Assembly (NCBI RefSeq): GCF_008868155.1
Contig: NZ_WBKR01000006.1
Span: 1-64,000 of the forward strand
Direction of reading: 5' to 3'
From: Micromonospora sp. ALFpr18c
GTDB lineage: Bacteria > Actinomycetota > Actinomycetes > Mycobacteriales > Micromonosporaceae
Length of the DNA stretch: 64,000 bases
The first letter of the stretch is position 1; every line of letters starts with the position of its first letter. This document shows positions 44,952-52,770 of the stretch, in pieces. The translations under genes and the position numbers were made by a program. The notes beneath the pieces were generated by a model that saw nothing but the letters and a program-made list of their open reading frames with translations, had not been told where the DNA came from and made no database searches.

Positions 44952-46128
44952 TCAGACCGCTCGCGGCGGACCGGCGTCGTTGGACGGTGTCGATGACGCG
45001 CCAGACGACGGCGGTGATCGGGACGCTGACGAACGCGCCGGCGATGCCCGCGATCAGCGTGCCGGCGGTGACCGCCACCAGGATCACCGCAGGATGCAGC
45101 CGGACCTGCCGCTTCATGACCAACGGCTCCAGCAGGTTGCCCTCGATCTGCTGCACGGCGATGACCGCGGCGAGGGTGAGCAGCGCGGTGGTCGGACCGT
45201 TGGCGGCCAGCGCCACCAGCACCGCCACCGCACCTGCCACGGTCGCCCCGATGATCGGCACGAAGCCGCCGAGGAAGGTGATCAGCGCCAGCGGCAGGGC
45301 GAGCGGCACCCGGAGCAGCACCAGGGCCAGACCGATGCCGATCGCGTCGATGGCCGCGATGAGCATCGTTCCCCGGCTGTACGCGCCCAGCGTCTGCCAG
45401 CCGGCCCGGCCGGCCTCGGTCATCACCGGCCGGGTCGGATCGGCCACCCGGGACAGCATCCAGTGCCACATCGATCGGCCGTCCTTGAGCAGGAAGAACA
45501 GCAGCACAAGGGCGAGCAGCGCGGAGCCGACCACCTCACTGGCGGTCCGGGCGCCTGCCACCGGGTCCGGTGAGCTGCCACTGAGCCCCTGGCGGGCCTG
45601 CTCGACCAGCTTGTCCAGTTGGGCGTCGCTGACCGGCAGCGTGGACGTGACGAAGTCCCGACTGCGATCCAGCCCCTGGGTCAGCTCCTGGCTGAGCTGG
45701 TCGAACTGGCTGGCGGTCAGGTTCCACACCAGCGCGCCGAGCCCGACCAGGATGCCGAGCAGCAGCAGCACGGTCAGCAGCGCGGCCAGCGCCGCCGGCA
45801 GGCGCAGTCGGCGCAACAGGAGCAGCACCGGGTCGAGCAGCGCGGTGAGGAAGATGGTGGCGGCCAGCGCGATCGCCAGTGGCGCCAGCAGTACGGCGAT
45901 CTTGCCCAGCAGGTAGAGCCCGGCGACGATCACCACCAGGCAGGCGCTCCACAGCACCGCCGTGCGGACCAGCCAGGGCAGCGCCGTCCACGCCTGGCGC
46001 GGGCCGGTGCCGTCCGTCACCGGGCTGCCGTCCGTCGTCGTCGTGCTGCCCGTCGTCACCGTGCTGCCTCGTGTCGGTGTGCTGCCGGTGGTCGGCGCGG
46101 TGTCCGCACCGGGTTCGTCTGCCGCCAT
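44941..46128 (-). CDS. AI-2E family transporter (UPF0118)
   Basis: This 395-residue membrane protein has the UPF0118/AI-2E exporter layout: two pairs of N-terminal helices, a soluble middle (about residues 150-230) and four C-terminal helices including TFLGGFVPIIGATVAGAVAV and QQIEGNLLEPLVM. The first 45 residues are a Gly/Ser/Thr-rich, repetitive cytosolic tail (TGSTPTRGSTVTTGSTTTT). Despite the family name, the substrate is unknown; some members are ion antiporters. The ATG at 46126-46128 follows GAGGAGGG. Confidence 0.9.
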   Translation of the reverse strand: MAADEPGADTAPTTGSTPTRGSTVTTGSTTTTDGSPVTDGTGPRQAWTALPWLVRTAVLWSACLVVIVAGLYLLGKIAVLLAPLAIALAATIFLTALLDPVLLLLRRLRLPAALAALLTVLLLLGILVGLGALVWNLTASQFDQLSQELTQGLDRSRDFVTSTLPVSDAQLDKLVEQARQGLSGSSPDPVAGARTASEVVGSALLALVLLFFLLKDGRSMWHWMLSRVADPTRPVMTEAGRAGWQTLGAYSRGTMLIAAIDAIGIGLALVLLRVPLALPLALITFLGGFVPIIGATVAGAVAVLVALAANGPTTALLTLAAVIAVQQIEGNLLEPLVMKRQVRLHPAVILVAVTAGTLIAGIAGAFVSVPITAVVWRVIDTVQRRRSAASGLITG

Positions 46129-46157
46129 GTCGGCCCTCCTCGATCTCGGCGAGGTCG

Positions 46158-46183
46158 GTACCCGGCCGGCCGTGCGCCGACAC
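46158..46183 (-). promoter_or_regulatory. Candidate SigB-type promoter for the AI-2E family gene
   Basis: On the minus strand GTGT (46183-46180), a 16-nt spacer and GGGTAC (46163-46158) lie 30 nt before the start codon. Confidence 0.55.
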
Positions 46184-46318
46184 CCGCTGGGGCTGGTCGG
46201 CGGCGTGGCGTGTGTATTCAGGACAGTCCGGATGGGCCGGTTCGCGCCGCCCGCGCGGATCGTACGCCGCTGCGGGCGCTCCGGTCGGGTGTTCACGGTC
46301 CACGCCCGGACCGTCGGT

Positions 46319-46343
46319 GTTTACGCCGCCAGGCCCAGGGAAC
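46319..46343 (+). promoter_or_regulatory. Candidate SigB-type promoter for the antitoxin-like gene
   Basis: GTTT (46319-46322), a 15-nt spacer and GGGAAC (46338-46343) lie about 52 nt before the GTG start. The -10 differs from consensus at one base. Confidence 0.45.
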
Positions 46344-46394
46344 GCTGACGGCCCAGTACGCGACCGGGAAGCGATCGACCGGAGGGGGCACATC

Positions 46395-46577
46395 GTGGGT
46401 GACTTCATGGACAAGGCCAAGGACGTCGCGGACAAGCACGACAAGCAGGTCGACCAGGGGCTGGACAAGGCCGGCGACATGGCCGACAAGCGCACCGGCG
46501 GCAAGTACGACGACCAGATCGACAAGGGCGTCGACCAGGTCCAGGCGCGCACCGGTGAGGGCGATCAGGTCCGCTGA
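46395..46577 (+). CDS. MT0933-type antitoxin-like small protein
   Basis: This 60-residue protein (MGDFMDKAKDVADKHDKQVD ... KRTGGKYDDQIDKGVDQVQ) matches the actinobacterial family annotated as MT0933-like antitoxin (PF14013), with its hallmark internal repeat of DKxxDxxDK and TGGKYxDQIDK. No partner toxin gene is adjacent, so the toxin-antitoxin label is uncertain; many members look like stand-alone stress proteins related in style to CsbD. The GTG start at 46395 has GGAGGGGG 8 nt upstream. Confidence 0.85.
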   Translation: MGDFMDKAKDVADKHDKQVDQGLDKAGDMADKRTGGKYDDQIDKGVDQVQARTGEGDQVR

Positions 46578-46589
46578 CGTAACCGACGT

Positions 46590-46619
46590 CCCGGGCCGCC
46601 GAGGGTTCGGCGGCCCGGG
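46590..46619. terminator. Bidirectional hairpin terminator
   Basis: A perfect 13-bp stem CCCGGGCCGCCGA with a 4-nt loop lies 12 bp after the antitoxin-like stop and before the convergent hemerythrin gene. Confidence 0.85.
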
Positions 46620-46643
46620 AGTGCGGTCCGGACCGGACGATGG

Positions 46644-47252
46644 TCAGCGCTGCTGCTGCTGCTTGCGCAGCTCGCCCATCGTGGTCGGCCGGTCGCTCAG
46701 TGCGTCGCGCAGCCGGTCGATCATCCCGGTGCCCGGGGCGAGCAGCTTGTTCGCCGGCGGGTGGTCCGGTGCGCCCGGGTGTGGTCGGGTCGGTGCGATC
46801 TGCTTGAACGCGGTCACCTTCGCGGCCAGCTCGACCAGTTCCTCCCCGGCCGTGGCGGCACGCAGCCGGGGGAACAACTCGTTCTCCTCGTCCCGCACGT
46901 GGTGCCGGATGGTGCTGGTCAGGTGGGCGAGCAACTCGTCGAAGCGGGGGTCGGACGGGTCGATCGACTCCAGCTCCTTCATGGTCCTCTCGGCGTCGGC
47001 GTGCTCGACGATCTCGTGCTCGGCGATCTGGTCCCCGTCGGGCAGTACCTGGCGGGCGGTCGGGTAGACGTACGCCTCCTCGGCCTCCGCGTGACGGACC
47101 AGTTCGGCGATCACCACGTCGACGAGTTGGCGGCGGTACTCCGGGGTGCCCTGCCGGGTCTCCAGTTCGAGGAAGAGGACCTCGACTGCACGGTGGTCAG
47201 CGACGAGGATGTCGACGACGTCCTCGTCGTCGGTGGTCTCTGGACTGCTCAT
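46644..47252 (-). CDS. Hemerythrin HHE-domain protein
   Basis: This 202-residue protein has the four-helix hemerythrin fold (residues 10-145) with iron-ligand candidates DHRAVE, RHAEAEE, AEHEIVEH and HHVRDEENELFP. The C-terminal 50 residues are a proline-rich and basic tail. Such proteins bind a di-iron centre and are linked to oxygen, NO or peroxide sensing and to stress survival in mycobacteria; which applies here is unknown. A SigB-type promoter lies just upstream. Confidence 0.92.
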   Translation of the reverse strand: MSSPETTDDEDVVDILVADHRAVEVLFLELETRQGTPEYRRQLVDVVIAELVRHAEAEEAYVYPTARQVLPDGDQIAEHEIVEHADAERTMKELESIDPSDPRFDELLAHLTSTIRHHVRDEENELFPRLRAATAGEELVELAAKVTAFKQIAPTRPHPGAPDHPPANKLLAPGTGMIDRLRDALSDRPTTMGELRKQQQQR

Positions 47253-47297
47253 GTTCGGCCCCTTACCGGTTGCGGATCGGTGGGTGTGTGGCCCCTG

Positions 47298-47321
47298 GTA
47301 CCCGGCACCGGTCGCCCAAAC
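47298..47321 (-). promoter_or_regulatory. Candidate SigB-type promoter for the hemerythrin gene
   Basis: On the minus strand GTTT (47321-47318), a 14-nt spacer and GGGTAC (47303-47298) match the consensus exactly and lie 46 nt before the start codon. Confidence 0.65.
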
Positions 47322-47423
47322 CTACGGTCGCCGATGGATCCGCCGCCGGGCGTTTTCCGCGCAGGTACGGCTGCCGTACGCTTCGTCTCGGCCCGCCCTC
47401 ACGGTTTCCAGTGAGGAGCAGTC

Positions 47424-47531
47424 ATGCCCTTGAACCGCCTGCTGGCCCTCGGGCTCGGCGTGTGCACGGCGGTGGCGCTGAGCGTCCCGCTGGTCGCGGC
47501 GCCAACGCGCTGCTCGCCGCGGCCCGACTGA
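47424..47531 (+). pseudogene. 5' remnant of a secreted protein gene (signal peptide only)
   Basis: An ATG with GAGGAG 5 nt upstream opens 35 codons whose first 26 form a textbook signal peptide (MPLNRLLALGLGVCTAVALS then VPLVAA). The frame then enters unrelated sequence and stops at 47529-47531. The ribosome site and leader show that a real gene began here. Its body has been replaced by the M20 peptidase fragment in another reading frame. Confidence 0.6.
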
Positions 47532-48037
47532 CGGTCGCACTGGACGCCCTCAACGGCCGCTGGCCCGGAGTGACCGTCAACGTCGGGCACCTGCACGCCG
47601 GGGATCGGCCGAACGTGGTCGCCGACCGCGCCCGGATGCTGGTCGACCTTCGCGCCTGGCGCACCGGCGAGTACGAGGCCGCGCTGGCCGAGATCCGGCG
47701 GCTGGTGGCTCTGCCGACCGTGTCGGGGGTCCGGGCCGAGGTGTCCGTGCACGCGCCCACCCCGCCCTGGGAGCCGCGCCCGGCCGACCGCCGGCTCACC
47801 GAGTTGGCGGCGAAGGTGGGGGCGGGGCTGGGCGTACCGGTGTCCCACACCGCCACGGGTGGTTGTGCCGATGCGAACCTGCTGGCCGAGGCGGGTGCGG
47901 CGGTGCTGGACGGGCTCGGTCCGGTCGGCGGCGCGGACCACAGCCCGTCGGAGTGGCTGGACCTGGACTCCGTCGTACCCCGCACCGCCCTGCTCGCCGG
48001 CCTGATCGACCAGGTCAGCGGGGACAACGGCGGCTGA
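47492..48037 (+). pseudogene. C-terminal remnant of an M20-family metallopeptidase
   Basis: About 181 codons (RGANALLAAARLTVALDALN, TVNVGHLHAG, RPNVVADRARMLVDLRAW ... HTATGGCADANLLAEAG ... LGPVGGADHSPSEWLDLDS) match the lid/dimerisation domain and C-terminal catalytic part of M20 carboxypeptidase G2-like enzymes. The N-terminal half, with the HxD and following metal ligands, is missing. The fragment begins exactly where the signal-peptide remnant ends but is in a different frame, so it cannot be translated as part of that gene. The C-terminal metal histidine (GGADHSPSE) is retained. Confidence 0.7.
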
Positions 48038-48091
48038 CGCCGACGCCCGGTTGCCGGTGGTGCCGATGGGGTCGGCGGGGCGTACGGGCAC

Positions 48092-48116
48092 GATTGCCGG
48101 GCCGCCGCCGGGGTAA
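48092..48116 (+). promoter_or_regulatory. Candidate SigB-type promoter for the FUSC gene
   Basis: GATT (48092-48095), a 15-nt spacer and GGGTAA (48111-48116) lie so close to the ATG at 48125 that the transcript would start at or near the start codon. No Shine-Dalgarno sequence is present, which fits a leaderless mRNA. Confidence 0.5.
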
Positions 48117-48124
48117 CCGCCGCC

Positions 48125-49450
48125 ATGACCGACGACCGCCGACCAGCCGGCCCTGTGCGGTCGCGCCTCGACGAGGCCGCCGAGCGGAGCGGTCAGGTGG
48201 CCGAACGGGTGCGCCACCGCAGCGGGCAGGCTCGTCGGGTCCGGGCCCGGCAGTGGGAGGTCACCCTGGTCATCTCGCTCCAGGCCGGGTTGGCCGCCGC
48301 GATCGCCGCGCTGATCGCGAAGAACCTGCTCGGCCCGGGATCGCACGTCTTCGCTCCCGCCGCCGCCGTCGCCACGATCGCCACCGCCATCGGGCAACGG
48401 GCCCGGCGCACCTTCGAACTGCTGGGCGGCGTCGGACTGGGCATCGTCATCGGCGACACGCTGCGCTTCGTCCTCGGTTCGGGGCCGTGGCAGACCGGAG
48501 TGGTCGTCGCCCTGGCCATCGCCACCGCCCTGCTGGTGGCCGGGAAGGGCGGCCCACTGGTCGGTCAGGCCGGCGGTACCGCAGTCCTGATCGCCACGCT
48601 GGCCCCGACGGGGCAGGGTCTGGAGTTGCCCCGGATCTTCGACGCGCTCGTCGGTGGGGCGGTCGGCCTCCTGGTGGTCGCGCTGCTGCTGCCGATCAAC
48701 CCCATGCGGGTGCTGGACCGGGCGGCGACGCCGATCTTCGCGGTCCTCAGCGAGCAACTTGAGGAGCTGGCGCAGGCGCTGCGGCAGCGCGACGGCGACC
48801 GGTCGATGCGGGTCCTGGAACGGCTGCGCGGCACCGAGGAGGACCTGGGGCGACTGCACGACTCGCTGAGCGGGGCCGAGGAGGTGGTGACGATCGCGCC
48901 AGCGCGCTGGCACCGCCGCCAGCAGTTCCACGAGTACGCCCGCAGTGCGTCGAATCTGGAACGGCTGCTGCTGGACAGCCGTACCATGGCCCGCTGGTCG
49001 ACGACCGCCCTGCAGTACGACGAGCCGATCCCGCCGGAGCTGCCAGACGCGATCGCCCGGTTGGGTCAGGCGGTGGCGGAGATGCGGAGGGAGTGCCGGA
49101 TGGGCGACTACCCGCTGTGCACCCGGAAGTTGGTCGAGGAATGCGCCGACCTGGCCGGGCGGGCCGCCGCGACCGGGGTGAAGTCCTTCGGCGACGCGCT
49201 CGTCACCGGCTTGCGTACCGCCTCCAGCGACCTGCTGCGGGCCGCCGGCTGTGAACCGGACGATGCCAACCGGATCGTGCGAAAAGCGGCAGGTGCCGGC
49301 GAGGCCGCCGTCCATCCGCCGCTGCGGCGACACCTGCACCGTGCCCGGCCCACCCGGGCCGCCCGCGCCCGCCGGCGTGCGCACCTCGCCGCCCGGCAGC
49401 GCGACGACGGCCGGGCCGGCCTCCCCCGCAGGGAGAGGCCGGCCCGGTGA
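48125..49450 (+). CDS. FUSC/aromatic acid exporter family protein
   Basis: This 441-residue protein has six membrane helices between about residues 45 and 200 (VTLVISLQAGLAAAIAALIA; FAPAAAVATIATAIGQRARR; VGGAVGLLVVALLLPINPMR) and a long helical cytosolic C-terminus. This matches the actinobacterial FUSC-like/ArAE efflux family. The C-terminal 40 residues are very arginine-rich. The substrate is unknown. A hairpin terminator overlaps its last codons. Confidence 0.85.
   Translation: MTDDRRPAGPVRSRLDEAAERSGQVAERVRHRSGQARRVRARQWEVTLVISLQAGLAAAIAALIAKNLLGPGSHVFAPAAAVATIATAIGQRARRTFELLGGVGLGIVIGDTLRFVLGSGPWQTGVVVALAIATALLVAGKGGPLVGQAGGTAVLIATLAPTGQGLELPRIFDALVGGAVGLLVVALLLPINPMRVLDRAATPIFAVLSEQLEELAQALRQRDGDRSMRVLERLRGTEEDLGRLHDSLSGAEEVVTIAPARWHRRQQFHEYARSASNLERLLLDSRTMARWSTTALQYDEPIPPELPDAIARLGQAVAEMRRECRMGDYPLCTRKLVEECADLAGRAAATGVKSFGDALVTGLRTASSDLLRAAGCEPDDANRIVRKAAGAGEAAVHPPLRRHLHRARPTRAARARRRAHLAARQRDDGRAGLPRRERPAR
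49411..49447. terminator. Bidirectional hairpin terminator overlapping the FUSC 3' end
   Basis: A perfect 13-bp stem (49411-49423 with 49435-49447) and an 11-nt loop lie inside the last codons of the FUSC gene and 14 bp from the convergent peptidase stop. Confidence 0.7.
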
Positions 49451-49460
49451 GCCGTCAGGA

Positions 49461-50105
49461 TCAGGAGGAGTAGCCGCGCTCGGCGATCCAGTTGGCGACC
49501 TTCGGCAGGCTCATCCAGTATTCGCCCAGCGCCGGGTCGGCCGGGTCGGCGACCCGGATCGTGTCACCGCCGTCGCGGTAGCCCACGAGCGTCAGATAGT
49601 GGCCGCCCTCGTACGAGTGCGGGTTGCCGTCGGTGTCGACGGTCGTGCCCTTGATGTTGGCCACCACCGGCCGGCCGGCGTCGACCGCGGCCAGGACGTC
49701 CTGGCGCAGCTTCTCGACCTGGTCGGGGCGGGCCACCGCGTCCCGGATCTCGGTGGTGCGGTACCTGCCGCCGGTCAGCTCGTTGAGCACCCGCGTGGTG
49801 TCCAGGGCTGAGGGGGTGCCGGCCTCGGTGGTGCCGAGCAGCTTGGCCACCTCGTCCTGGGAGACCGCCTTGCCCTGGGCGGACAACGCGATCCGAGTGG
49901 CTGCCGGACCGCAGTAGTAGAAGTTCGGCTGGGCCTGGTAGTCGATGCCGAGGATCCGCTCGCCGCCCTTGGCGGTCTGGCTCGACGAGGCCGGGGTGGC
50001 CTGCGCGGGGGCGGCCTGCGCGGCGACGGCGGGGCCGAGGGCGCATCCGCCGGCGACCAGCAGGCCGACGACGGACAGACCGCTCTTCTGCATGATCGGA
50101 TTCAT
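49461..50105 (-). CDS. Secreted C39-family cysteine peptidase-like protein
   Basis: This 214-residue protein has a signal peptide (about residues 1-31, ending AAQA) and a papain-fold C39-like domain. Candidate catalytic residues are Cys65 in FYYCGPAAT, His169 in EGGHYLTLVGY and Asp187 in RVADPAD. It is exported and may cleave or bind peptides outside the cell. It is not attached to an ABC exporter, unlike bacteriocin-processing C39 domains. The ATG at 50103-50105 has GGAGA 7 nt upstream. Confidence 0.88.
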   Translation of the reverse strand: MNPIMQKSGLSVVGLLVAGGCALGPAVAAQAAPAQATPASSSQTAKGGERILGIDYQAQPNFYYCGPAATRIALSAQGKAVSQDEVAKLLGTTEAGTPSALDTTRVLNELTGGRYRTTEIRDAVARPDQVEKLRQDVLAAVDAGRPVVANIKGTTVDTDGNPHSYEGGHYLTLVGYRDGGDTIRVADPADPALGEYWMSLPKVANWIAERGYSS

Positions 50106-50388
50106 GGTCGAGTCTCCGTTCGGGGGTTGGCGCCTCCGACTGGCGGAGGCAGCGCACCGGGAATGGCGCTCGGCTCATCGGCCGGTGACGCCCGCAGCCG
50201 ATCTGGGCTGCCGCTACGGGCGTCGCGACCAGGTGTAACGGCTGCTGGCGGTGGGGGATTCCGCAGGACCGCGGGTGCCCGGAGGAGACGAGCGCCGAAA
50301 CGTGACCACCGGCACGCGAGTCAGTGCGCACGGAAACGGACAAGCGGCCGATTGTCGGACAGCGGGGTGCGGTCGGCCCAGGGCGGCG

Positions 50389-50796
50389 TCAGAGACTGCC
50401 GAGCAGCCCGGTCACGGTGATCTCGATGACCACCCGCCCCGGGTTGGGGCGCGGCGTCCGGTACCGCTCCGCGTAGCGGCGCTCCGCCTCCGCCACGGCG
50501 GGCTGATCCGAGCGGAGCACCGCCCGGCCCTCGATGGTCAACCAGCGGCGCCCATCGACGTGACAGACGGCCACCGGGGTGCCGGCCGCACCGGCGGCGG
50601 CCACCTGCCGGGCCTTGCGGGAGGTGCCCGAGGTGATCACCCGAGCCAGCCCGGCCTCCGGGTCGAGAGTGACCCCGACCGGCACCACGTGCGGAGTGCC
50701 GTCGGCGCGCAGGGTGGTCAGCGTCGCGAGATGCCGTTCCGCGCAGAAGGCCGCCACGCGAGGGTCGCGTACGTCCAGCCGATGATCGCCCGCCAT
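50389..50796 (-). CDS. F420/FMN-binding split-barrel (PPOX class) protein
   Basis: This 135-residue protein of the pyridoxamine-phosphate-oxidase-like split-barrel fold has the typical motifs [38 protein letters not shown] and [16 protein letters not shown]. The family of Rv1155/Rv2074-like proteins uses F420 or biliverdin rather than vitamin B6. The substrate is unknown. It ends about 280 bp from the C39 gene start, with nothing recognisable between. Confidence 0.88.
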   Translation of the reverse strand: MAGDHRLDVRDPRVAAFCAERHLATLTTLRADGTPHVVPVGVTLDPEAGLARVITSGTSRKARQVAAAGAAGTPVAVCHVDGRRWLTIEGRAVLRSDQPAVAEAERRYAERYRTPRPNPGRVVIEITVTGLLGSL

Positions 50797-50827
50797 GCCC
50801 GTCCCCCGTCCACCGAACCGACCTCGA

Positions 50828-51169
50828 TCATGGCACGCGGCGGCGCGCCCGATCCGGGTCCGACGGAGAGTCCGGCTGCCCCGGCAGTTGGCGCCCCGCC
50901 GCCCGTCGCTGGTGCACCAGTCGGGTGAGATAGATCAGCGCGCCGGCCAGGACGCCCATGTCGTCCAGATAGATCGGGTCGGGCAGCACGTCGATCGGGA
51001 AGATCGTGTAGATCAGTGCCCCGTAGAAGGCGACCTTGCCACCCGCGCCGAGCCCGGTCAGCAGCCGCCGGGTCCGTACCACCCGTACCGCGAGCAGCAC
51101 CGCACCGACCAGTGTGGCGATCGCCAGGATGCCGGCGATCACCACGAGGACCCACGCCTCTCGGGACAT
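50828..51169 (-). CDS. YkvA/DUF1232 family membrane protein
   Basis: This 113-residue protein has an N-terminal membrane helix (residues 5-28) and the DUF1232 signature [19 protein letters not shown], followed by a second hydrophobic stretch and a basic tail. The function is unknown in the family. It is 31 nt upstream of the PPOX gene on the same strand, so the two are probably co-transcribed. Confidence 0.88.
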   Translation of the reverse strand: MSREAWVLVVIAGILAIATLVGAVLLAVRVVRTRRLLTGLGAGGKVAFYGALIYTIFPIDVLPDPIYLDDMGVLAGALIYLTRLVHQRRAAGRQLPGQPDSPSDPDRARRRVP

Positions 51170-51206
51170 GCCGTCACGCTAACCCACTACGGCCGTCGAC
51201 GGCGGA

Positions 51207-52001
51207 TCAGTACGCCGGCACCGCCGCGCGACCCCGAGCGACCACCTGGTTCTCCCGGGTCTGCTCGACCGACCGGCCGACCTCGCTCAGCGGCAGCACC
51301 GAGGCCGACTCCGCCACCCGTCGACCGCTCGCCTCGTGGGCCTCCTCGCGAAGGCTACGAGCCGCCGCGACCGCCAGTTCCGCCGCCCGCCACGCGGCCT
51401 GTTCCCGCTCGCGGGCAGCGGCGTGTCGAGCGGCCAGGTTGTCACGGATCGCCCGCTGCAACACCAGCTCCTGCTCCACCGGGTGCAGCCGCGGATCCCA
51501 GCCGGCACGGTGCGCGAACACGTCACTGAGCTGTTCCACCGACAGCTCCCGCCGCCAGTACGCGTCCAGCGCGGCCCGGTGCAGGTAGCGCTCGCGGTCC
51601 GCGTACTCGGCGGGGGTGCGGGCGGTGTGCGGCAGCGGCATCGCCGCCGCCGTGCCGAGACGCCGGACGGCCGCCTCGGCGGCCTCGCAGGCCTGCCAGG
51701 CGGCCTCGACCTCATCCTGCGCGGCCACCCACTCCGCCCGGCGGCGCTGGGCGGTGGTGGTGGCCCGCTCGGCGGCCACCGTGACCTCCTGCGCGTAGCG
51801 GCTCTGCTCGCGCTCCTGGTGAACCTGTTCGAGGTGGCTGGGCATGGCCGCACGGCGGATCCGGGCCCCCGGGTCGATGCGGAGTCGGCCGGGCCGCAGC
51901 AGCAGGGCGGCGACCGCGACCACGACGACCCCGAGCAGGCTCAGCCAGATGGCGGCGGCCCGGGGAACGTCGGGCAGAAGAGCGGAGAGGACGGTCTGCA
52001 T
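51207..52001 (-). CDS. Membrane-anchored coiled-coil protein, unknown
   Basis: This 264-residue protein has one N-terminal membrane helix (about residues 15-37) followed by a long, alanine-, glutamate- and arginine-rich region with coiled-coil character (REQSRYAQEVTVAAERATTT; ACEAAEAAVRRLG; AAREREQAAWRAAELAVAAA). No enzymatic motif is visible. The ATG at 51999-52001 has GAGG 8 nt upstream; a GTG at 52010 would place that site inside the gene. It lies just before the ESX-like locus, but a role there is not supported by sequence. Confidence 0.7.
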   Translation of the reverse strand: MQTVLSALLPDVPRAAAIWLSLLGVVVVAVAALLLRPGRLRIDPGARIRRAAMPSHLEQVHQEREQSRYAQEVTVAAERATTTAQRRRAEWVAAQDEVEAAWQACEAAEAAVRRLGTAAAMPLPHTARTPAEYADRERYLHRAALDAYWRRELSVEQLSDVFAHRAGWDPRLHPVEQELVLQRAIRDNLAARHAAAREREQAAWRAAELAVAAARSLREEAHEASGRRVAESASVLPLSEVGRSVEQTRENQVVARGRAAVPAY

Positions 52002-52244
52002 GATCAGCACCTCGCGGTCGAATGGCGGGTATCCACGGATGGCAGGGAGGCGATCTCGACGACAGGGGCCGGATCGGGGCCGGATGGCCGGTCGGCCACG
52101 CCTCGGGGTCGGGTCACCGCTGTCCGGAGCCCGGCGGGTTGGTCACCGTTCGGTGCCGTCCGGCGGGTGTGGGGGGCCGGGAGGCCCCGACGGGTGACCT
52201 GGGCCGGGCCGCAGGAGCGGCCGCGGGCCGATGGTCGGCCGAGG

Positions 52245-52604
52245 TCAGTGGGTCGGCGGACCGCGTCGGGACGGGACACCTCGGCCGGGATCGACGGCCG
52301 GTGCGTGCTCGGGGCCCACGGTGACCGGAGCGGTCGCCGCACGGCGGTCGACCGTGCCGGTCGGCGGGGAGGTGACCGGGCGGCTCGCCTGCTCGACCGT
52401 GCCAGCGACGTCCGGTCGGAGGGTGTCCACCTGGCTGGTCACGGCGCTCGGCCGCGGCTGCGCCGGGGCGGGGGGTGCCGTCGCGGCGAGGGCGCCGCCG
52501 AGGCCGACCGCGAGCACCAGCGCGGTGACCGCCAGCCGGGTCAGCTCCCGCAGGGACCGCAGCACGGCCCACCGGGCGGGGCGGACGGACGCTGCGGACG
52601 ACAC
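52245..52604 (-). CDS. Small secreted or membrane-anchored protein, unknown
   Basis: This 119-residue protein has a basic N-terminus, a hydrophobic helix (about residues 22-40, LTRLAVTALVLAVGLGGALA) and a Pro/Thr/Val-rich extracellular tail without predicted fold. The helix may be a signal peptide with cleavage near AAT-AP or an anchor. The GTG start at 52602-52604 has a weak AGG site. High G+C and low complexity mean that the coding status is moderately certain. Confidence 0.5.
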   Translation of the reverse strand: MSSAASVRPARWAVLRSLRELTRLAVTALVLAVGLGGALAATAPPAPAQPRPSAVTSQVDTLRPDVAGTVEQASRPVTSPPTGTVDRRAATAPVTVGPEHAPAVDPGRGVPSRRGPPTH

Positions 52605-52716
52605 CCGACCAACCTATCGCCCGCCCCGGCGTGGCGCAGCTCGATGAGAGCGCTTTGCGGCGTGACCACCACCACCGCGGCACTGTGGACGATCGCCGCC
52701 GGCACCCGAAAACGGC

Positions 52717-52745
52717 GGTGGCCCCGTCCAGGGGACGGGGCCACC
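52717..52745 (-). terminator. Hairpin terminator after the 419-residue WXG-like gene
   Basis: A perfect 13-bp stem GGTGGCCCCGTCC with a 3-nt loop lies 25 bp beyond the stop on the minus strand. Confidence 0.8.
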
Positions 52746-52770
52746 GGAACGTGCTGCCGGGGTGTGTGCC

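Noticed and set aside
44941-46128. Autoinducer-2 quorum-sensing transporter
   Set aside because: The family name is historical; no lux genes are present and the substrate cannot be inferred.
46395-46577. A complete toxin-antitoxin module
   Set aside because: Only the MT0933-like protein is present; neither neighbour resembles a toxin.
49461-50105. Bacteriocin-processing system based on the C39 domain
   Set aside because: The protein is a free secreted peptidase-like protein with no ABC exporter or precursor peptide gene nearby.
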